Positions 55,884 to 61,042 of a stretch of DNA of 61,042 bases are shown one piece after another; the stretch's first letter is position 1, and every line of letters begins with the position of its first letter. The stretch comes from Geothermovivens sp964644845. GTDB taxonomy: Bacteria > Zhuqueibacterota > Zhuqueibacteria > Oleimicrobiales > Geothermoviventaceae. Below the pieces are notes generated by a model. The model was not told the DNA's origin, did not search any database, and saw only the letters and a program-made list of their open reading frames with translations. Both the position numbers and the translations under genes were made by a program. Where the stretch lies: contig CAZXXS010000106.1 of assembly GCA_964644845.1 (NCBI GenBank), positions 1 to 61,042 of the forward strand, read 5' to 3'.

Positions 55884-56702
55884 TTAAGCGACCTGCAGCA
55901 CTGCGTCGCGCAAAACCTCGGCAACCAGCCGAAGCAGCTGTGCCTCGGACGTTTGCAGGAAAAAGTGGTTGCCTGGCAGCATGTGTAACCTGAACGCTCC
56001 TGTGGTGTGTAGTTTCCAGGGTTCCAACATGCTGCGATCAACATCCGTGTCTTCGGTGCCGCCAAACGCAGTGATCGGGCACGAAAGCGGCTCTTCGTCG
56101 TGGTAGTAGTACGTCTCGCACACGGAAAAATCTGCCCGTAGCACAGGAGAGAGAAGTTCCATCAACTCCTCGTTTTCCAGCACAGCCTCGGGCGTGCCCT
56201 CCAGATTCCTGAGCTCCTGCACAAACTCCCGCTCCGGCAGCGAGTGGATGGGCCGGTGCTTGCTCGGCAGATGTGGCGCCCGGTGTCCTGATACAAAAAG
56301 GTGCACCGGCAGTGTTCGGCCTTCCCGACGCAGAAGTCGCGAGAGCTCAAAAGCGATCAACGCCCCCATGCTGTGTCCGAAGAACACAAAGGGTCTGTCC
56401 AAGTAAGGTTCGAGTGCTTCACCCAGATGCTCCACTAACGGTAGCAAGCCCAGGAAAGGCTTCTCCCTGAGCCGTGTACCACGGCCCGGGAGCTCGACAG
56501 CTCTTACTTCAACCGCGGCGGGCAATTTCTGATGCCAGCCCCGGTAGATGGCGGCGCTGGCACCCGCGTAAGGGAAGCAAAAAAGGCGCAATTCAGCGTC
56601 CGGGTTCGGTCTGAGGTAGGGAAACAGCTTACCGTTCATTTTCCAGTCTGCTCCGTAAGTGCCATTTGGCTGCACAAGAACCCCGGTCAAGTATCTGCCC
56701 AT
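55884..56702 (-). CDS. Type II thioesterase (GrsT/SrfTE-like alpha/beta hydrolase)
   Basis: A 272-residue hydrolase that clears wrongly loaded acyl or aminoacyl groups from carrier domains in NRPS/PKS systems. Start of the family 'LFCFPYAGASAAIYRGWHQKLP' near 40-60, 'VELPGRGTRLREKPF', the nucleophile elbow GHSMG with its Ser near 110, an acid in 'GGTEDTDV' and the His in 'LPGNHFFL' near 248. The start is ATG 56702 after GGGGG; a start at Met22 (56639) would also leave a complete domain. It lies directly upstream of the phosphopantetheinyl transferase gene. Confidence 0.93.
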   Translation of the reverse strand: MGRYLTGVLVQPNGTYGADWKMNGKLFPYLRPNPDAELRLFCFPYAGASAAIYRGWHQKLPAAVEVRAVELPGRGTRLREKPFLGLLPLVEHLGEALEPYLDRPFVFFGHSMGALIAFELSRLLRREGRTLPVHLFVSGHRAPHLPSKHRPIHSLPEREFVQELRNLEGTPEAVLENEELMELLSPVLRADFSVCETYYYHDEEPLSCPITAFGGTEDTDVDRSMLEPWKLHTTGAFRLHMLPGNHFFLQTSEAQLLRLVAEVLRDAVLQVA

Positions 56703-56921
56703 TTGTTACCCCCAATCTGCGTCGTACCCACCCCTCGTGTAATTTCTCGCGCAGTCGATTAATGGAGAGGTACCGTGACGATCCTTAAATCGCCGCAGCT
56801 GTGCTTTCCCCGTTGTTCTCACCAGCCCGACCACCACCCCGCGGCCTGCCTTGGCCGTGTTCAGGCGTTTCCGCCACCGTGACTTCAGGTTTCGACAGCT
56901 CGGAAACAGCGCAGCTGCTGC

Positions 56922-57353
56922 TCAGTAGCCGTACAGCAGGTTGAAAATCGGCAGGTCCACGAGCTCGGCCATCTTCAGAAGCAAAGGGGCCACCTTTTCG
57001 AGCGGGGAGCGACCAGCTTCAAGCTCCTGGTACTCCTCCGTGCTGAGCCCGATTTTCGCAGACAAGCTCTCCGCTGACATTCCGCGAGCTTCGCGCATCG
57101 CACGGATGCGCGCACCACACTGACCCTGTTGAGCCTGCTCCGAACGCCCGCTTTCGCTAATCAGGCGCGACGTCGGGACGGAAAGCTGGATGGCAATGTC
57201 GGCCAACACCTTTCCCCACTTTTCGAGTTCAGGATCCCCATTCTCCCACCGGGCCAAAACGTCCGTGCTCAGTCCGAGATGGCCAGCAACTTCGTCAAGG
57301 CTCAGGTGTCTTCGATTCCTTGCGTCCCGAAGAAGTTCGCCGATCGTCTTCAC
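56922..57353 (-). CDS. Tandem-XRE helix-turn-helix regulator
   Basis: A 143-residue protein with two XRE-type DNA-binding domains in one chain: the first 'IGELLRDARNRRHLSLDEVAGHLGLSTDVLARWENGD' (about 3-40) and the second 'IRAMREARGMSAESLSAKIGLSTEEYQELEAGR' (about 82-115). I prefer GTG 57353, which has GGAGGG eight bases upstream, over TTG 57386. It lies between the MbtH and thioesterase genes on the same strand and is probably the local regulator. Two HTH units in one polypeptide could bind as an intramolecular pair. Confidence 0.85.
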   Translation of the reverse strand: MKTIGELLRDARNRRHLSLDEVAGHLGLSTDVLARWENGDPELEKWGKVLADIAIQLSVPTSRLISESGRSEQAQQGQCGARIRAMREARGMSAESLSAKIGLSTEEYQELEAGRSPLEKVAPLLLKMAELVDLPIFNLLYGY

Positions 57354-57650
57354 CCGAGGATCCCTCCCGTCAGCGAACCTGCCCAAATTCTCTCACGCCC
57401 GCGATCACTCCTTCTCGCGTTCCTTGTCTGCTCTTTTTCTCCCTTCAACCCCTCCCGGCGAAACTGAAACCAGAAAAATCGGCAGCTTGTCCGTACCTTA
57501 TCAAGAATGGCAACGAATGTCGCCGTGAAATGTTGGCGTTTTCGCGCCTTCTGGGAAGTCAGTGTTTCCCTTGTTCCCCCCAAAAGCAAAAACAATCTTC
57601 CTACCCCAGCTTGCACTGTGCGCCACGTGCACAGTAGCAAAGAAGGCCCG
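57354..57650. other. 0.3-kb gap between MbtH and XRE genes
   Basis: It contains the ribosome site of the XRE gene (GGAGGG) and otherwise nothing I can name. No clear terminator or promoter. Confidence 0.4.
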
Positions 57651-57875
57651 TCAACCGCTCTTGGCGGCTTCCTCCATTTTCTTCCGCAGACTGAGCGGCC
57701 GCATGTCGGTCCAAACTTCTTTGATGTAAGCCAAACACTCTTCCTTCGTGCCGGTTTTGCCAACGTCCCGCCATCCAAGCGGATTTTCGCGGTCCACAGG
57801 CCAAATCGAGTACTGTTCTTCGTGGTTCACAACGACTTTGTAGATGGTTTTGTCGTCAGCATCGTCGTACGCCAT
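57651..57875 (-). CDS. MbtH-like protein (NRPS adenylation-domain partner)
   Basis: A 74-residue protein with the full family pattern: 'VVVNHEEQYSIWPVDRENPLGWRDVGKTGTKEECLAYIKEVWTDMRPLSLR', including the conserved Trp residues (Trp25, Trp35 and Trp55) and the NPxGW and WTDMRP motifs. MbtH proteins bind the adenylation domain of NRPS enzymes and make it soluble and active. ATG start after GGAGGAG. It stands beside an unknown 106-residue gene, an XRE regulator, a type II thioesterase and an Sfp-type transferase. Confidence 0.96.
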   Translation of the reverse strand: MAYDDADDKTIYKVVVNHEEQYSIWPVDRENPLGWRDVGKTGTKEECLAYIKEVWTDMRPLSLRKKMEEAAKSG

Positions 57876-57947
57876 TCTACTCCTCCTCTGGTTTGCAGCT
57901 GATTTCCACGCATCCCAGTCCCGTTCAGTGTACGCCGGATCACTGGC

Positions 57948-58268
57948 TCATGACTGCGTCGATTTCGCTTCACTCGTCGCGGTGGCAGTGACCCAATCCG
58001 GCACCTGGAATTTCAGTTCGTCTCGACAAAAGGCTTCCCACTCTGGCGTCACGTTGTCGAAAAGCACGTTCTCATTCTCGAAAATACCGTCCGTTACAAC
58101 CAGACTCTCGTGCAGGTAAACGTAGACATCGTCCGTGAGCTCTCTGGGGACTTCGACCTCCTGACCGTCACGCTCGACTTTTTCCTTCCTTGCATTCTCA
58201 GCCTTCTCCGTCCAGCCCGGAAACTTCCGCAAGTCTCCCAGACGGTAGGCCTTGCAGTAGGTGCTCAT
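57948..58268 (-). CDS. Unknown 106-residue protein in the NRPS accessory cassette
   Basis: A short acidic, soluble-looking protein without a signal peptide or membrane segment. It opens 'MSTYCKAYRLGDLRKFPGW' and has a well-ordered core 'YVYLHESLVVTDGIFENENVLFDNVTPEWEAFCRDELKF', with aromatic and acidic residues that look conserved. I recall similar small proteins near peptide or polyketide synthase genes in other bacteria, but cannot verify it. ATG start after GGAGG. It is the first gene of the cassette, 72 bases upstream of MbtH. Confidence 0.85.
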   Translation of the reverse strand: MSTYCKAYRLGDLRKFPGWTEKAENARKEKVERDGQEVEVPRELTDDVYVYLHESLVVTDGIFENENVLFDNVTPEWEAFCRDELKFQVPDWVTATATSEAKSTQS

Positions 58269-58385
58269 CGATGCTCTACCTCCATGCCTTTTTCCTGTCT
58301 CTCCGCCGTCCGGTTATCCCGCTAACGGCTGCCTCTGCACATCCTGTCTCAGACGCGTACTGCCAGTCGCGCAATTCCACAGCCC

Positions 58386-58414
58386 AATATAGGGGCAAAG
58401 GGTTCCTGGGGCAG
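58386..58414 (-). promoter_or_regulatory. Candidate promoter of the NRPS accessory cassette
   Basis: Minus strand -10 TATATT (58386-58391), 17-base spacer, and a poor -35 (TGCCCC, 58409-58414) lying inside a palindrome. The start of transcription would fall about 110 bases before the first gene. Confidence 0.4.
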
Positions 58415-58425
58415 AATTCCCCAGG
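58405..58425. promoter_or_regulatory. Palindromic operator candidate CCTGGGG-N7-CCCCAGG
   Basis: A perfect 7-bp inverted repeat with a 7-base spacer (CAGAATT), centred near 58415 and overlapping the -35 position of the putative promoter. No second copy was noticed in the window. The cassette's XRE protein is the obvious candidate to bind it. Confidence 0.5.
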
Positions 58426-58746
58426 TCCTGTTTCACGCATGCCACCTACTGTTACTACTCGAAGTGACAGGGCAGGAACATCCCCGCCCGGAAAATCCGA
58501 GTGCCGCGAGCCTGAAACGTTTCCCACAGCCGGACTCGCTCAGCTTTGGATTTGCCATTCTGGCCTGACGGGAGTAAGAACAGATCGCGTCGTTCCCTCC
58601 GGAGACCAAGCTCCGGAACTGCGGACCCCGTGCTGCTTGCTACAGCAGCTCCAGTGGACGAACAGGTTACCCCGCCGTGCTCCCCGTCGCCCCACCCGTC
58701 TGTGGACCCAAAAGCCGGCCTCCAGGTGGTGTCGTCTGGATCGAGC
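58426..58746. other. 0.3-kb gap upstream of the accessory cassette
   Basis: No gene seen between the operator candidate and the end of the propeller-protein gene. A small hairpin GCTGCTTGCTACAGCAGC lies near 58631-58648, without a T-run. Confidence 0.4.
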
Positions 58747-60666
58747 CTACCGCAGCAAGATCAGTTTGGTTACACGGGACTGTGTCGGCGTTTGCAAGCG
58801 AGCGAAGTAAACACCCGAAGCCAAGTCCTCAGCTCGCCACACCGCCCTGTACTTCCCAGGATCGTGAACAGCATCCACCAGTCTGGCCACCTTGCGGCCG
58901 TAGGCGTCGAAGATCGTGAGCCGCACAGGTGCTCTGGTCCGAACCTCGTACCGTAGTACGGTCTCGGCGTTAAAAGGATTCGGGTAAGCCACAAGAAGGC
59001 TTGTAGAGCTTGGCAGTGAAACAAACACGGAAACGGCTTGACTCAGACTCCAGCTTCCGTCGACATCCACCTGTTTCAACCGGTAGCGGTACAGCCCCGA
59101 GCCCGGCACCGAACGATCCACGAAACTGTACCGGCGTGTTTGCTCGGTTGTACCAAACCCGCGGACAAATCCGACCGACGTCCATTCACCGCGCGCGTTT
59201 CTCTGCCGCTGAACCTCAAAACCGTAGTTCTGCCTTTCGCTTTTCGTCTCCCAGGTCAAAACGACGCCGTTTGCATTTGGGTGGACGTCAAGCCCTACCA
59301 GCTCTACGGGTACGAGCGTTCCACTTTGGCGGTACTTGATCGTCACAATCTTAGTGCGCATTTTGTTCTCTGAGACCGAACCGGTCACGAACACGGAGCC
59401 ATTTTTGCCAACGGCAATCTTTGCGGCGGATGCCTCTCCCTGCGGAACGTACGTCGTTTCCCACGCCAACAGTCCGTTCGGCGCGTACTTCACAGTTGCG
59501 ATTACCGTGCGGCCATTTGCGTCCGTGGCCGAACCGGTCACGTAGGCCGACCCGACCGAATCTACAGCCAAACCCGCAGCATGGTCCCAGTCGCCCGACA
59601 AATCGTAGGTTTCAACCCACTGCTGTGCCCCACTGCTGTCGTACTTGAGGGTCACGTAGTCACCGTTCACGTCGTACAAAGCGGAACCAGCCGTACCGGC
59701 CACCAGCGCATTTCCAGCGGAATCCACAGCTACGTCTACCGGTTGGTCCTGGTGGCCGTTCTGACTGTGGTAACGCTGCACCCATTTAAGCACGCCGTCA
59801 GCGTCCACACACAGCGTCAGCACATCCCCTTCGTCGTCCGAGCCACCCATCACACCAGTTACTACCAGGCCGCCTGACCTGAACAGTGCGCCACCAACAG
59901 CCACGTCGTCCCTGTGCTCCGGACTGTCGTACACCGTACACCACACCTGCGCCCCCTCGGGACTAAACTTCGCAACCACGATGTCGTTACCGTTTCCGCC
60001 AGCCCACGCTGTGCCAGCTACCAGCACGTTGCCCTCGGCGTCCACAACGACATCCTCGCCCTCATCGGTCTGGTGTCCAGAGCCGTCCAGGTAAGCGCTC
60101 CAGCGCAGGCATCCTTCCGCTGTGTACCTCAGAACCACGAGGTCCGGGTAAAAACCGGAAACCATGCTCGACCCCGTGACCACGACTCCACCGTCGGGGT
60201 ACAGGGCTAACGCTGTGGCGTCGTCGTCCTTGTGAGCTGGCCCGTCGAACTGCTGCGCCCAGAGCAACTCGCCAAGGCCGTTGAACTTGAGCAGCAAAAT
60301 GTTGGTCAGCTCGTCTGAGCCTTCCGTGGTTGCCACAACGAAAGCATTCCCAAGGGAATCCACCACAAGTCCGACAGGATCGTCGTCGCCGTGCCCGGGG
60401 CTGTCGTAGGTTGTAGACCAGAGCAAATTGCCGCTGGCGTCGTACTTGAGGAGCAACACGTCTGAACGCCATTCGTCGTCCTTGAGGGCGCCCAGAACAA
60501 GTACCCCGCCGGAATCCGTTGCAGCCATGTCCACCGGGTAGGCACTCAAAAGCGGATTTACCAGTTCGTACTCCGCCGTCCAGACCGTCTCAACCGTTTC
60601 CTGAGCCAGGGTTAGTCCAGCAACACCAAGCAAACAGACTGTCAGGACCAATGCTCGCCGTCTCAT
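58747..60666 (-). CDS. SBBP-type beta-propeller protein, T9SS cargo
   Basis: A 639-residue secreted protein from ATG 60666 (GGGAGGGAG upstream; the longer frame lacks a ribosome site). Signal peptide RRRALVLTVCLLGVAGLTLAQ, then about seven repeats of 50-60 residues of the form 'VVDSLGNAFVVATTEGSDELTNILLLKFNGLGELLWAQQFDGPAHKDDDA', the SBBP/beta-propeller pattern (D..GN..V.G....G..D....K....G...W...Y). A FN3-like domain follows ('VVLTWETKSERQNYGFEVQR ... YRYRLKQVD'), then a T9SS end 'AYPNPFNAETVLRYEV ... SGVYFARLQ ... KLILLR'. Probably a surface binding platform. Confidence 0.9.
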   Translation of the reverse strand: MRRRALVLTVCLLGVAGLTLAQETVETVWTAEYELVNPLLSAYPVDMAATDSGGVLVLGALKDDEWRSDVLLLKYDASGNLLWSTTYDSPGHGDDDPVGLVVDSLGNAFVVATTEGSDELTNILLLKFNGLGELLWAQQFDGPAHKDDDATALALYPDGGVVVTGSSMVSGFYPDLVVLRYTAEGCLRWSAYLDGSGHQTDEGEDVVVDAEGNVLVAGTAWAGGNGNDIVVAKFSPEGAQVWCTVYDSPEHRDDVAVGGALFRSGGLVVTGVMGGSDDEGDVLTLCVDADGVLKWVQRYHSQNGHQDQPVDVAVDSAGNALVAGTAGSALYDVNGDYVTLKYDSSGAQQWVETYDLSGDWDHAAGLAVDSVGSAYVTGSATDANGRTVIATVKYAPNGLLAWETTYVPQGEASAAKIAVGKNGSVFVTGSVSENKMRTKIVTIKYRQSGTLVPVELVGLDVHPNANGVVLTWETKSERQNYGFEVQRQRNARGEWTSVGFVRGFGTTEQTRRYSFVDRSVPGSGLYRYRLKQVDVDGSWSLSQAVSVFVSLPSSTSLLVAYPNPFNAETVLRYEVRTRAPVRLTIFDAYGRKVARLVDAVHDPGKYRAVWRAEDLASGVYFARLQTPTQSRVTKLILLR

Positions 60667-61042
60667 TTTCTCCCTCCCAGTCGCTGCATTCCACAGCTCC
60701 CCCTTTTCGGTCTCCCACCCGTCTGCGGCGCTCACCCGGCTCCCGAATCAAAACCAAGACACCGGTCGCACCGAATGCTTTAGGTCCTCCTGTCCTTGTC
60801 GTTGCCCATTCCCTGGATCTTTCCGAAATTACACAACGTCGAAATCCTACAAAGCCCGACACGCTTTGCCCATCCTGAATGACACCGACCTGGCACCCCT
60901 CACGCGTGAGACGCCACCATCGGGCCATTCGAGTCGAGCCGTTCACGGCCGCGGTCTCTGAAACCGGCTTCTCAGCCGGTACGCAACGGGCACAAGCGCT
61001 ACAGGATTCGGCCGTCAACCATTTCCACCGGCACGGCCTCCG
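60667..61042. other. Right-edge region without a clear gene
   Basis: Upstream of the propeller-protein gene. AT-richer near 60820-60850, where TAATTT could be a -10, but no good -35 is in place. A gene may begin beyond the edge. Confidence 0.4.
60963..60980. repeat. Small hairpin ACCGGCT-TCTC-AGCCGGT
   Basis: A perfect 7-bp inverted repeat with a 4-base loop. A related half (GAAACCGGCTGAG) occurs near 14800-14815, so it may belong to a dispersed repeat family. Confidence 0.5.

Noticed and set aside
1..61042. CRISPR array, prophage, insertion sequence or rRNA operon
   Set aside because: I looked for regularly spaced repeats, transposase or phage proteins and rRNA signatures and saw none. The only repeats are the REP-like pair, small hairpins and protein-coding domain repeats.

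Overview
The window (about 60% GC by eye) looks like the chromosome of an uncultured FCB-group bacterium, most like candidate division KSB1, Calditrichota or Ignavibacteria. The evidence is the large number of secreted proteins ending in a 'NYPNPFNPxT ... SGVYxxxL ... LLK/LLR' type IX secretion (T9SS) C-terminal domain, two PorV/PorQ-like outer-membrane barrels, a GWxTD-domain protein, a C25 (gingipain-family) peptidase and a TonB receptor with an N-terminal carboxypeptidase-regulatory-like domain. The assignment rests on protein style only; there is no rRNA here.

Layout. 1-9.8 kb (plus strand): the 3' part of a giant cohesin/FN3 surface protein, overlapped by a PorV-like barrel, then an acyl-CoA ligase and a strong two-way terminator. 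10-14.6 kb (minus): a sugar operon with a consensus-like promoter, encoding a Tat-lipoprotein TIM-barrel epimerase, a second TIM-barrel isomerase, a Gfo/Idh/MocA dehydrogenase and an MFS transporter. 15.5-24.4 kb (minus): a TGS GTPase, a C25 peptidase, an Eis-like acetyltransferase, a DegT aminotransferase and a HAD phosphatase. 24.6-31.8 kb (minus): a three-gene outer-membrane cassette (TonB receptor, T9SS-type cargo, PorV-like barrel) behind a long leader that holds a short aromatic-rich ORF and an intrinsic terminator. 32.4-36.4 kb (minus): an overlapping operon of epimerase, Gfo/Idh oxidoreductase, GWxTD protein and corrinoid protein. 37-41 kb (minus): leuS, then GT2 glycosyltransferase, COG2426-type membrane protein and tRNA-Pro(CGG), followed by a duplicated REP-like repeat. 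41.9-46.2 kb (plus): an aminotransferase and a seven-repeat surface protein. 46.4-54.1 kb (minus): a large PPC/discoidin-like cargo protein and a subtilisin with three PKD domains. 55.1-58.4 kb (minus): a compact set of nonribosomal-peptide accessory genes (MbtH-like protein, type II thioesterase, Sfp-type phosphopantetheinyl transferase, a tandem-XRE regulator and an unknown 106-aa protein) with no megasynthase in the window. 58.7-60.7 kb (minus): a beta-propeller T9SS cargo.

Two themes tie the window together. One is cell-surface biology: proteases, adhesive repeats and propellers exported by T9SS, with barrels encoded beside some of them. The other is sugar handling by paired TIM-barrel isomerases and Gfo/Idh dehydrogenases. 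The most unusual items are the megasynthase-less NRPS accessory island with a palindrome at its likely promoter, and the attenuator-like leader of the TonB cassette. Several gaps of 0.7-1.1 kb hold no convincing gene.
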